From: Cellulosilyticum sp.
GTDB taxonomy: Bacteria; Bacillota; Clostridia; Lachnospirales; Cellulosilyticaceae
Length of the DNA stretch: 47,303 bases
NCBI GenBank assembly: GCA_029851645.1
Contig: JARKVN010000012.1
Span: forward strand, 1 to 47,303
Direction of reading: 5' to 3'
Shown here: piece by piece, positions 35,720 through 43,908 of the stretch
Layout of the letters: each line of letters starts with the position of its first letter
How positions within the stretch are numbered: position 1 is the stretch's first letter
Position numbers and translations under genes: made by a program
Notes under the pieces: generated by a model
Seen by the model: the letters and a program-made list of their open reading frames with translations, nothing else
Told to the model about the DNA's origin: nothing
Databases searched by the model: none

Positions 35720-37897
35720 CTACAAATCACTTTGCTTAAAGTAATTGTTCATGTATTCCACTGCTTCTCTATCTGTCATTATCCCTCTAACAAAATTTTT
35801 AACTCCTAACCCTATAATATGTTCTACCTTCTTTAAGTTAAGTAATTTACCATTTGGATAATGTCTTGGCCTTATTCCATCTTTAAAAGATTCCTTAGCA
35901 ACCTTTTGCCATGGATATATACTTAAAATATCAGAATTTTCATAGGTACAAGCACAGGGTGAAGTCCCACCTAACAAACTAATTTGAGTGGCAATTTCGT
36001 CACTATATACCCATTTAAGAAACTGTTTAATTTCCTCAATTTTTTGAGTATACTTTGACATACCTATTACACCTCCACCTAATAAGGGCTTGTTTCCTGG
36101 AACCGCCATATAACCTAAATGATGAGAAATATTACTATGCGCTAGAGACGATATGTGATTCATAAACACAATAGCCATAGCTGTCCTATTCTCACCTAAA
36201 GACCTCACGACATCACTCCACCAATTTCCCTTGATATGCTCACTAATGTTAAAATCTGCTATATATTGATTTAGGACTTCTATTGCTTCTTCCTCATTTA
36301 ACCTTACATGATTGCCAGTAAGATCAAAAATGCCATATCCTTTTTCTATATAACGCATTAAAAAGTCACATGCTAAGATAAGAGAATTCTCATAAATACA
36401 TCCCATCCCATACTCTGTTGGAGAATTAATGTTCTCCTTCTTAGCAAAGAATTTATTAATTTGATGGAGTTCTTCAAATGTAGTTGGTAATTCTAGTTCT
36501 TTCCTAAAAATTTCATAATACATACGCTTTATAGTTGGATTCTCAAAATAATCTTTTCTGTAGAAAAGCATTTCTACACTAGGATCAAAAGGTAGTGCAT
36601 AAGGTATTCCTTCCACAAAAGAATACCTTTCATATAAATCATCTATAAATTTATCTACTGTATCTTGCAAAGTATTTCCCAAGCATTCTAAACTCTTAAA
36701 TGTACTTGCACCAAACCAAGATAGCCATGCCATGTCAAATCTTATTAAGTCATAATGTTGATTGAGATTAAGGTTAGTCAATATCTCATAAATTTCTTCT
36801 TGCGGTAAAATTGAGAGTTTTACTTCTATCCCTGTAATTTTCTTAAAGTGTGGTACTAATCTTACAAGAGCATCTGTTGTAGGTGATGGCAATGTAAGTA
36901 TTGTTATTTTTCTTTCTTCAATCTCATATTCAAAACCTTTAAATTCAAATAAAAAACCTTTATTACTTAGCACTTCCCATCTCTTATCCAAATCATCTTC
37001 CTTAGAACTAAGTAACTTCTCACAACTCTTAATACCCAATTGCTGATAGTCCAATTGATAATATTTAATCTGTTCACTTTCACCATACCTTACTGGACTT
37101 ACACATATAATCTGAGGCTTAATGCCTTTACCAGCAAAATAACTAGCTGATTTTATATACTGTAACTTTTCAATATCTGATACAACAATAACTTCAGGTG
37201 TCATCTCTTCAAAAAACTCAAAAGCTTTTTTATATCCCTTATTATAAGATGCTTGTACATGTTGAATAGTTACTACTCTACTTTTGTCTGTTTCTTGCTT
37301 TAGTGCTTTATACAATATATTCTCGCAAGAAAAATTCAACTTGTCTGTAAATATACCTATATGGTTATACCCTTTATTTTCAATCCATTCTCCTATATCT
37401 TTTCCCATTGTTTCATAGTCAAAACCTATGTACTTCTTAGCGCCTTGAGGTTCTCTATTAACAAAAATAATTCGATCTTTATTCAAATAACTTAAGTTGT
37501 AGTAAGCCTCCACTTGTTGCAAGCTAGATATTGTAATAATTCCTACTACTCTTACAGATGCAATTTCCTTTAGTATCTCTATTTCTCGTGTAGGTATATC
37601 TCCTGTTGTATAAAGTTTAACTTTATATTCTAATACTGTTAAATATTTTTCTATAGCTGTATAGAAGTCACAAAAATGTCTAGAAGTTATATCAGGCAGT
37701 ACAACTGCAATGATTTTCGTTTCACCTTGTCTTAATGATTGTGCTTTCTCATTAATATGATATCCCAATTTTTCTGCTGCATCTTTTACTAATTTAATTT
37801 TCTCTACACTCACATTTCCTTTTCCATTTAAAACATTTGATACCGTTCCATGCGAAACACCTGCAACTTTTGCAATATCCTTAATTGTAGGTAACAT
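35720..37897 (-). CDS. LacI-type regulator fused to an ABC solute-binding-protein domain
   Basis: This 725-residue protein has three parts. Residues 1-60 are a LacI DNA-binding head (TIKDIAKVAGVSHGTVSNVL, then a hinge helix about AQSLRQG). Residues about 61-325 are the usual LacI sensor (IIAVVLPDITSRHFCDFY, NHIGIFTDK, YYQLDYQQLGIKSCEKLL). Residues about 329-725 are a complete SBP_bac_1-like fold (KITILTLPSPTTDALVRL, YDLIRFDMAWLSWFG, GIPYALPFDPSVEMLFYRKD, PTTFEELHQI, GGGVIGMSKYTQ, FLKWVYSDE). There is no signal peptide or membrane span, so the binding-protein part is cytosolic and probably a second sensor. It is the last gene of a same-strand run from 43539; two related palindromes before that run are its likely targets. 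Confidence 0.88.
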   Translation of the reverse strand: MLPTIKDIAKVAGVSHGTVSNVLNGKGNVSVEKIKLVKDAAEKLGYHINEKAQSLRQGETKIIAVVLPDITSRHFCDFYTAIEKYLTVLEYKVKLYTTGDIPTREIEILKEIASVRVVGIITISSLQQVEAYYNLSYLNKDRIIFVNREPQGAKKYIGFDYETMGKDIGEWIENKGYNHIGIFTDKLNFSCENILYKALKQETDKSRVVTIQHVQASYNKGYKKAFEFFEEMTPEVIVVSDIEKLQYIKSASYFAGKGIKPQIICVSPVRYGESEQIKYYQLDYQQLGIKSCEKLLSSKEDDLDKRWEVLSNKGFLFEFKGFEYEIEERKITILTLPSPTTDALVRLVPHFKKITGIEVKLSILPQEEIYEILTNLNLNQHYDLIRFDMAWLSWFGASTFKSLECLGNTLQDTVDKFIDDLYERYSFVEGIPYALPFDPSVEMLFYRKDYFENPTIKRMYYEIFRKELELPTTFEELHQINKFFAKKENINSPTEYGMGCIYENSLILACDFLMRYIEKGYGIFDLTGNHVRLNEEEAIEVLNQYIADFNISEHIKGNWWSDVVRSLGENRTAMAIVFMNHISSLAHSNISHHLGYMAVPGNKPLLGGGVIGMSKYTQKIEEIKQFLKWVYSDEIATQISLLGGTSPCACTYENSDILSIYPWQKVAKESFKDGIRPRHYPNGKLLNLKKVEHIIGLGVKNFVRGIMTDREAVEYMNNYFKQSDL

Positions 37898-37961
37898 ACT
37901 TTATTTCTTACTCCTTCTTAAACCTATCTAAATATAAATATACCATATTGCACTATTTTTT

Positions 37962-38642
37962 TCAGTATACTTCTATATTTCTTACACACTGTACTTTTTT
38001 AAGGATTTCCATGACATCTATATATTCTGCCTTTTCTTTAATTTCTAAGTCAAATAATCCTACTACCTTTTCCTCATTAGACGTTAATATTTCTAAATTT
38101 ATAACCTTAAAATGATGATACTTTACATAGCCTAAAAATACACCAATATCTTCAACCTTGTCTAACTCAACATACAAACTAATGAAATTTTCATGATGTG
38201 ACACTCTTCCGCCGAATCCATGTAATAAAGACATCGCACTAAAAATCATTATACATCCTAAAAATGCTCCTGAGTAAAACCCCACTCCTACAGTTAATCC
38301 TATACAAGCTGATGCCCATAAGCCCGCTGCAGTAGTTAAGCCCTTTACTTTATTCTTTCCTATTACCATAATTGTTCCCGCACCGAGAAATCCTATTCCA
38401 CTAACCACTTGTGCCCCCATCCTTGTAGGATCTCCCTCACCATAAAGCTGCACAATATACTGGTTTGTAATCATGACCATTGCAGCTCCTACACAAACCA
38501 CCATATAAGTTCTAAATCCAGCTGGTCGATTTTTTCTTCCTCTTTCAACACCTAGAACTCCCCCGAATATCAACGCTAGTGCTAATCTAACAAATGCTGA
38601 TAACGGATTAATCTCGTATAATATTCCTTGAAAATTTTCCAT
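37962..38642 (-). CDS. MgtC/SapB-family membrane protein
   Basis: This 226-residue protein has four or five N-terminal membrane spans with the family signatures GGVLGVERGRKNRPAGFRTY (about 27-46), QVVSGIGFLGAGTIMV and GLTTAAGLWASACIGLTVG, followed by a soluble ACT-like C-terminal domain (about 150-226). MgtC proteins are linked to magnesium limitation, pH and phosphate homeostasis. It lies between the diesterase-like gene and the LacI-type fusion on the same strand, and its upstream gap contains a half-site resembling the operators near 43.7 kb. Confidence 0.88.
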   Translation of the reverse strand: MENFQGILYEINPLSAFVRLALALIFGGVLGVERGRKNRPAGFRTYMVVCVGAAMVMITNQYIVQLYGEGDPTRMGAQVVSGIGFLGAGTIMVIGKNKVKGLTTAAGLWASACIGLTVGVGFYSGAFLGCIMIFSAMSLLHGFGGRVSHHENFISLYVELDKVEDIGVFLGYVKYHHFKVINLEILTSNEEKVVGLFDLEIKEKAEYIDVMEILKKVQCVRNIEVY

Positions 38643-38730
38643 CCTATCTCCTTTCCCTTAAATTAAAAGGATACTGTAATTCTAAAACCAAGTTTTACGT
38701 TCTAGTTTCTTCACAGCACCCTTTATCTTA

Positions 38731-39567
38731 TCATTTAACCTTTTTATCTCTATACTCAGCTAATAAGCTTGGCCAATCCGTTTGGATAATATCAATTCCC
38801 TTATCTATTAAAATACCCCATCCCTTATCTGGATGCTCTACAATAGATACATTATCGTCACAACCTGCATATAAATCAGTAAAACAATCTAATGTTATAG
38901 CATTGACCCATACTAAAAGTCCCTTTTCCTTAATGTCTTGAATAATCTCATCCTTAAAAAATTCATGTTCTTTAGTCTTAGCAATTAGTTCTACTGCAAC
39001 AGTATTAATATTCTTATAGCTTAATACTTCCTCAATTTCTTCTAATTTGTAAACAATTGGCATAAACATATATCTTGCACCCTTAGCATCTAATACTTTT
39101 AAAACTTCTTCTTTTGCTGGTGCTTTAAGAAGAAGTTGCTCTGCTACATCATATTTATCCAAAAAGTCTATTAACTCTTCAAAATCATCCCATGCACGAT
39201 CTATGTTGTATAGTTCACCGTCTTTAAAACTCTTTATTACTTGGTCAAGACGCTCTACTTTAAAACTTGTTTTTGATCCAATTTCATTATAGTAATATAA
39301 CTCATCGATTTCTCTTGAGGACAATGTACGAATATTAGCTTCAATATTTAAATTCAATTTTTCTGTCCCATCATGAAAAACATAAAATACACCATCTATA
39401 GATTTAATAACATCCATCTCTGCCATGTCACCATTCATCTTAAAGGCTGTATTAAATGCATTAACTGTATTTTGTATAATATTAGCCCCACAGCATCCTC
39501 TATGTACAGCAATTAAATGTTTTTTTTCTTCTAACTTTTGATATAATAAGCGACTATTCCTACTCAT
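38731..39567 (-). CDS. Glycerophosphodiester phosphodiesterase-like protein
   Basis: This cytosolic TIM-barrel protein of 278 residues is related to GlpQ/UgpQ, which split glycerophosphodiesters into sn-glycerol 3-phosphate and an alcohol. Visible are HRG near the start, QNTVNAFNTAF (family ENT.AF, with Gln for Glu), AEMDVIKSIDG with the Glu/Asp metal pair, VFHDG, and DIIQTDWPSLL at the end. The strand where GlpQ has its third metal-binding glutamate reads LLLKAPAKEE, with no acid at the usual place, so metal binding may differ. The start at 39567 has AGGGG about 8 nt ahead. It follows the permease by 61 nt in a transporter operon. Confidence 0.75.
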   Translation of the reverse strand: MSRNSRLLYQKLEEKKHLIAVHRGCCGANIIQNTVNAFNTAFKMNGDMAEMDVIKSIDGVFYVFHDGTEKLNLNIEANIRTLSSREIDELYYYNEIGSKTSFKVERLDQVIKSFKDGELYNIDRAWDDFEELIDFLDKYDVAEQLLLKAPAKEEVLKVLDAKGARYMFMPIVYKLEEIEEVLSYKNINTVAVELIAKTKEHEFFKDEIIQDIKEKGLLVWVNAITLDCFTDLYAGCDDNVSIVEHPDKGWGILIDKGIDIIQTDWPSLLAEYRDKKVK

Positions 39568-39628
39568 AATCATTCCCCTTACTCTTTCAATCATTTAATA
39601 TCTTTCTTCTTAATCTTTATAAATTATT

Positions 39629-41362
39629 TTATCTATTCATTATCTTCTTATAAACTTTCTTAATTGGCTCCTTATTTCCATAAACCAAATAAAGAATTAG
39701 ACTTGAAACAATCATAACTACAACTGCATATACTAAAGTTAATGCAGTATTATCTGCCGACCCTGTGGAATCTGTAAGATTCTTAATATATACACCAAGA
39801 GGTTGAAATAATGGGTGATATAAAAATACTGATAAATCATAATCAGTTAAAAGGGTATTAAAATTTAATGCAAAAACAGCTAATGTTGATGGTAATATAA
39901 TTGGTAATATAATCTTAAAAAATGTATAAACACTATTAGCTCCCAAGTTCTTTGCTGCTTCTTCTAAAGAATCATCTACCGAAAAAAATGCTGCTTTGAT
40001 CATTCGTAATGTAAAAGGTATTTTTACAATCAAATAAGCTAAGAACATAATGATCAGCGTTCCTGTTAATACTTGATTACCTACAAACCACATCGGCTTA
40101 TCAAAGGTTATAATCATACCAATAGCAATTAAAGTACTTGGTAGTAACCAAGGAATCAGCAAACTATATTCTAAAATATCTGCCCATTTGTTTTTATACT
40201 TAGTAATAAGACGTGCTGCAAGTAATACTAATAAAATTACTCCAAATGTAGCTAATGCCGAGTAAATAATACTAACTAGTACTGGTTTATAAGCACTTTC
40301 ATTCATCAATAAATACTTGTAGTTTTCAAATGAAAAGCTACTAAAACTTAAGGTTCTTGTTGCTATACTTTTAGCATCTGTAAATGAAAAAAGTATAATG
40401 AGCAGAACAGGTAATGTATAAATTACAAATAATATATACGCAATAATATGCATAATGATATTAGCTAGCTTATTGTCTATTTTTTGTTTAACCATTATCG
40501 TCTTTACTTTTGAAACAGACATATAATTTCCTTTTTTCTCAAAGTATGTCATAATCATAAGTAAGATAATTGTTGCTATTCCTAAAAAAATCGAAAGCAA
40601 AGTAGCTAAATCTCTTGATCCTGCACTTTTAGAAAAAGTTAAAATCATAGGTGTAATCGTTTGAAAATCACGCCCCCCTACCATTAGTGGTGCAGATGTT
40701 GCTCCTAGACCTGTTAAGAATATTAGAATAGTTACAGCAAAAATAGAGGGTAATAAAGTTGGTAAGACAACTTTGCGTAATGTTTCAAATGTAGATGCTC
40801 CCATATTTTTTGAAGCCTCTATAGTCTGATAATCCACTTTTCTTATAGCATTAGATAAAAAAATCAAATGATTAGATGTACATGCAAAAGTCATAACAAA
40901 TAGAACTGCCCAATATCCTTCAAACCATCCAGTATTCATATTAGGTAATATCATAGAAAGAATATTGTTTATGTATCCACCTTCACCATAAATAAACTTA
41001 TAACCTGATACAAGAACAACTCCACCGTAAATAAGTGTTGTCATATAACCTAACTTTAAAATACGCGAACCCTTTATATCAAAATACTCTGTAATTAAAA
41101 CCAACAAAATCCCTACAATATTTACTGTTATAGATAAGGATATTGCTAATATAAAACTATTCATTAAACTCTTCATCGCCCTAGGTGAATTGAACAACTT
41201 AACAAATGGTTCGAAGGAAAATTGTCCTTTTTCAAAAAACGTGGTATAAACTACGTTTAAGTTAGGCAAAACTAAGAAAGACAATATAAACCATAAAAAA
41301 AACAATCCAAGTAAATATATAGGTAAATATTCCATTTTAAAAAGTTTCTTTTTTCTTTCCAT
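39629..41362 (-). CDS. Fused double permease of an Fbp/Afu-type ABC importer
   Basis: This 577-residue protein is two permease units in one chain, about 12 spans. Each half has an EAA coupling loop: EASKNMGASTFETLRKVVLP (about 181-200) and EAAKNLGANSVYTFFKIILP in the second half. This layout is typical of the iron/hexose-phosphate/aminoethylphosphonate branch (FbpB, AfuB, PhnV-like). It lies between the ATPase gene (12-nt gap) and the diesterase-like gene. Confidence 0.88.
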   Translation of the reverse strand: MERKKKLFKMEYLPIYLLGLFFLWFILSFLVLPNLNVVYTTFFEKGQFSFEPFVKLFNSPRAMKSLMNSFILAISLSITVNIVGILLVLITEYFDIKGSRILKLGYMTTLIYGGVVLVSGYKFIYGEGGYINNILSMILPNMNTGWFEGYWAVLFVMTFACTSNHLIFLSNAIRKVDYQTIEASKNMGASTFETLRKVVLPTLLPSIFAVTILIFLTGLGATSAPLMVGGRDFQTITPMILTFSKSAGSRDLATLLSIFLGIATIILLMIMTYFEKKGNYMSVSKVKTIMVKQKIDNKLANIIMHIIAYILFVIYTLPVLLIILFSFTDAKSIATRTLSFSSFSFENYKYLLMNESAYKPVLVSIIYSALATFGVILLVLLAARLITKYKNKWADILEYSLLIPWLLPSTLIAIGMIITFDKPMWFVGNQVLTGTLIIMFLAYLIVKIPFTLRMIKAAFFSVDDSLEEAAKNLGANSVYTFFKIILPIILPSTLAVFALNFNTLLTDYDLSVFLYHPLFQPLGVYIKNLTDSTGSADNTALTLVYAVVVMIVSSLILYLVYGNKEPIKKVYKKIMNR

Positions 41363-41374
41363 AAACTATTCACC

Positions 41375-42388
41375 TCAATACTGTAAAATATCTACAGGGT
41401 TTAAGCATATTTTCACTTGTGCCCCTTTTTCATAGACATTTCTTCCATCTTCTTTTTCAATACTTTTGATAACTGTATCTCCGATTTTTAGGTAATACTT
41501 CATATACATCCCATAGTATTCCACATCGGTTACTTCAGCATCTAAAATTACATACCCTTGCTTTATATCTTTATCAACAATATTAACTTTTTCAAGTCTT
41601 ATATAACTCTTCTTTTGGACATCCAATCTATTTGCTACCTGTTCATTAATCTTTTCTACAATGAACTTACTTAATAAATTAATATCGCCGATAAAATTAC
41701 ATACAAACTCTGTAGCAGAATGATTATAAATTTCTTTAGGTGTACCCACTTGTTCAATGACACCTTTATTAAATACTGCAATACGATCAGATAATGTTAG
41801 TGCTTCTTCTTGGTCATGCGTTACATAAATGGTTGTAATTCCAAACTTTCTCTGTAAATCTTTTAACTCATTTCTTAATTGTATACGTAATTTTGCATCT
41901 AGGTTAGAAAGTGGTTCATCTAAACATGTAATTTCTGGTTGCATTACTAAAGCTCTAGCAATAGATACCCTCTGTTGTTGTCCTCCAGATAACTCCGAAA
42001 CTTTTTTCATGAGCTGCTCATCTGTTAAATCAATTTTCTTAGCAATCATTCTAACCTTCTCATCTATATCTTTTTTAGAAAGTTTTTTAATCTTTAATCC
42101 AAATGCAATATTATCGTATACATTCATAGTTGGAAATAACGCATAGCTTTGAAAAACCATCCCTATATTCCTTTTACCTATAGGGGTATGGGTAATGTCT
42201 ATATTATTTATTTTTACACTTCCTTTACTTGGTTCAATAAATCCTACAATTGTTCTTAATGTAGTTGTTTTTCCACATCCCGATGGTCCTAAAAATGTAA
42301 AAAATTCTCCTTCTTTTATCGTTAAATTAATATCCTTTAAAGCAACAAACTCTCCATAGCGTACTTCTATATCATTTAATTCAATCAT
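41375..42388 (-). CDS. ABC ATPase of the Fbp/Afu-type importer
   Basis: The start at 42388 (MIELNDIEVRYGEFVALKDI) has AAGGAGGG upstream; an in-frame ATG 30 nt earlier contains that ribosome site and is not preferred. The protein has 337 residues: Walker A GPSGCGKTT, signature [15 protein letters not shown], Walker B ITCLDEPLSNLDAKL, His switch YVTHDQEEALTLSD, and a C-terminal TOBE-like domain (about 240-337). This matches FbpC/PotA-type ATPases. It lies between binding-protein and permease genes. Confidence 0.92.
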   Translation of the reverse strand: MIELNDIEVRYGEFVALKDINLTIKEGEFFTFLGPSGCGKTTTLRTIVGFIEPSKGSVKINNIDITHTPIGKRNIGMVFQSYALFPTMNVYDNIAFGLKIKKLSKKDIDEKVRMIAKKIDLTDEQLMKKVSELSGGQQQRVSIARALVMQPEITCLDEPLSNLDAKLRIQLRNELKDLQRKFGITTIYVTHDQEEALTLSDRIAVFNKGVIEQVGTPKEIYNHSATEFVCNFIGDINLLSKFIVEKINEQVANRLDVQKKSYIRLEKVNIVDKDIKQGYVILDAEVTDVEYYGMYMKYYLKIGDTVIKSIEKEDGRNVYEKGAQVKICLNPVDILQY

Positions 42389-42453
42389 TACTTGTCCCTC
42401 CTTGGTTATGTTATTCAAAAAGGGATCTGTAATAAACCGAACCCCTTCTTTAC

Positions 42454-43539
42454 TTATTGCATATATTGCAATTCTATCTTTTCACACCAATCCTCCATAT
42501 TTTGAGCTACAAATTTCCAATCTATCATTTGTGGCTTATAATTTTCACTCACAAAACGTGCTTCTTCTGATGCTAATGCCATAGCACCTTCATTTGCTGG
42601 CATCGTAGAAAATTCTTGAGCCCATTCACCTTGTACCTCTTCACTACCAAACCAATCAACAAATGCTTTTGCCGTTTCTAATTTTTTTGTTCCTTTTACA
42701 ATTGCAATTTGTTCAACTGCATATGGTACCCCTACTTCTGGATTTACCATATCAGTATTTACTCCATATTGCTTTTCTCTATCTGCAATTCCACTTGACC
42801 ACATTTGTCCAAAATGATTGGTTTCATTCGCAAGGCTTACGTATAGGTCTTCTCCCTGTACAGCTGGAGTTCCATAACTAAAGAATTTTCCAATCTCTTT
42901 CCAACCTTCTTCTGATATGCCAAGCTCACCATTAGGATCTTGATAACGAACTAAAATTCCTGCAATAACATTACGTACAGTTGATCCACCTAATCCTGTC
43001 TGTACTTGATATAATCCTCTAAATGCTTCATTATTCCATAAATCAGGCCAATCTTGTGGTGCTGTTTCCTTAGTATATAAATCTGCATTATATACTAAGA
43101 CAATTGCTTGCTTTACAAGAGCATGATAATAACCTTCTGGATCATTTAAACCTTCTGTTACTTCTCCTGCCCATACAGGGACATATTGTTCTAACAAGTC
43201 TTCTTCCTTAAACTGCTCATAATTCATTGTATTTAATCCAAACACTATATCTGCAATAGGGCTGTTTTTCTCTGCTATTAGTCTATTAGCAATTTCTCCT
43301 CCCCCTGCGTCTACATACTCAATATCAAATCCTTCTTCTTTAGCCTTTTCCTTTAACCACTCGCCTCTACCATCTGCTACAGAGTTTGAATAAATAATAA
43401 GTGATTGGCTTTTATTAGACGTTGTGTTACTAGCCCCTTCACCTGTTGTTGTTTTAGGTTCTCCCCCACATCCAACTAAAGCTATACTTGTCAAAACTGT
43501 CATTGCTAAAACTTGCCTGGCTATCTTTTTAAAATTCAT
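42454..43539 (-). CDS. Fbp/Afu-type substrate-binding lipoprotein
   Basis: The signal ends in ALVGCGGEP (lipid-modified Cys about residue 24), followed by a Thr/Ser linker and a type 2 binding fold of 361 residues in all. LIIYSNSVADGRGEWLKEKA, DAGGGEIANRLIAEKNSPIA, DIVFGLNTMNYEQF and WPDLWNNEAFRGLYQV follow the AfuA/FbpA pattern. The paired tyrosines that bind ferric ion in FbpA are not evident, and YQVQTGLGGSTVRN looks like an anion-binding loop. Together with a neighbouring diesterase and a PhoP box this favours an organophosphate or phosphonate ligand over iron; the ligand is inference. First gene of the operon. Confidence 0.88.
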   Translation of the reverse strand: MNFKKIARQVLAMTVLTSIALVGCGGEPKTTTGEGASNTTSNKSQSLIIYSNSVADGRGEWLKEKAKEEGFDIEYVDAGGGEIANRLIAEKNSPIADIVFGLNTMNYEQFKEEDLLEQYVPVWAGEVTEGLNDPEGYYHALVKQAIVLVYNADLYTKETAPQDWPDLWNNEAFRGLYQVQTGLGGSTVRNVIAGILVRYQDPNGELGISEEGWKEIGKFFSYGTPAVQGEDLYVSLANETNHFGQMWSSGIADREKQYGVNTDMVNPEVGVPYAVEQIAIVKGTKKLETAKAFVDWFGSEEVQGEWAQEFSTMPANEGAMALASEEARFVSENYKPQMIDWKFVAQNMEDWCEKIELQYMQ

Positions 43540-43623
43540 CTTCTCATCTCCTTTTACTGCACATTGAAATAGATTTTATTCTCTTATAATTTCCTAGTAT
43601 CATTATTTCTAAGATTTGTATTT

Positions 43624-43652
43624 ATAATACTATATTTTTTGGAACGTGTCAA
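43624..43652 (-). promoter_or_regulatory. Transporter-operon promoter with a LacI-type operator over the -35 box
   Basis: On the minus strand TTGACA (43647-43652), a 17-nt spacer, then TATTAT (43624-43629). The -35 box is part of a CG-centred imperfect palindrome, TTGACACGTTCCAA (43639-43652). That is the form and place of a LacI-family repressor site. Confidence 0.78.
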
Positions 43653-43721
43653 TTTTTAAATCCAACTCAAGAAACTAAATTATGTTTATTAACTACAAAA
43701 ATAATGCTTTAATTTTCTTTT

Positions 43722-43748
43722 TTACATCAAACTTACATTAATTTTACA
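43722..43748 (+). promoter_or_regulatory. PhoP-box-like repeats upstream of the transporter operon
   Basis: TTACA occurs at 43722-43726, 43733-43737 and 43744-43748 on the plus strand, exactly 11 nt apart, the same spacing as before pstS. The repeats are on the strand opposite to the operon and about 105-130 nt upstream of its start point, so activation in the usual geometry is not assured. Confidence 0.65.
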
Positions 43749-43769
43749 TTAAATATGTCAAAATTATTT

Positions 43770-43783
43770 TTAGAACGTTCAAA
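43770..43783. promoter_or_regulatory. Second LacI-type operator
   Basis: TTAGAACGTTCAAA is a near-perfect CG-centred palindrome that shares the half-site TTNGAAC with the site over the -35 box 131 nt away. The pair would allow DNA looping by a LacI-type tetramer or two dimers. Confidence 0.65.
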
Positions 43784-43828
43784 TCACTAAATAAAACCCA
43801 ATAAAACATTTTATAAATGTTTTGCTGC

Positions 43829-43870
43829 AAAAAAATAAGGACAAAGCCAACATAATCGGCATTGCCCTTA
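43829..43870 (-). terminator. Terminator after trhO
   Basis: On the minus strand AAGGGCAATGCC pairs with GGCTTTGTCCTT around a 9-nt loop, then seven T's. A separate perfect palindrome AAAACATTT/AAATGTTTT (43803-43823) follows. Confidence 0.85.
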
Positions 43871-43908
43871 CCCTAAATTATCTTTTTAATATTTGAATAT
43901 GTACTAAT

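Noticed and set aside
42454-43539. Calling the binding protein a ferric-iron receptor
   Set aside because: The fold fits that branch, but the ferric-binding tyrosine pair is not evident and the neighbours point to phosphorus compounds; the ligand is left open.
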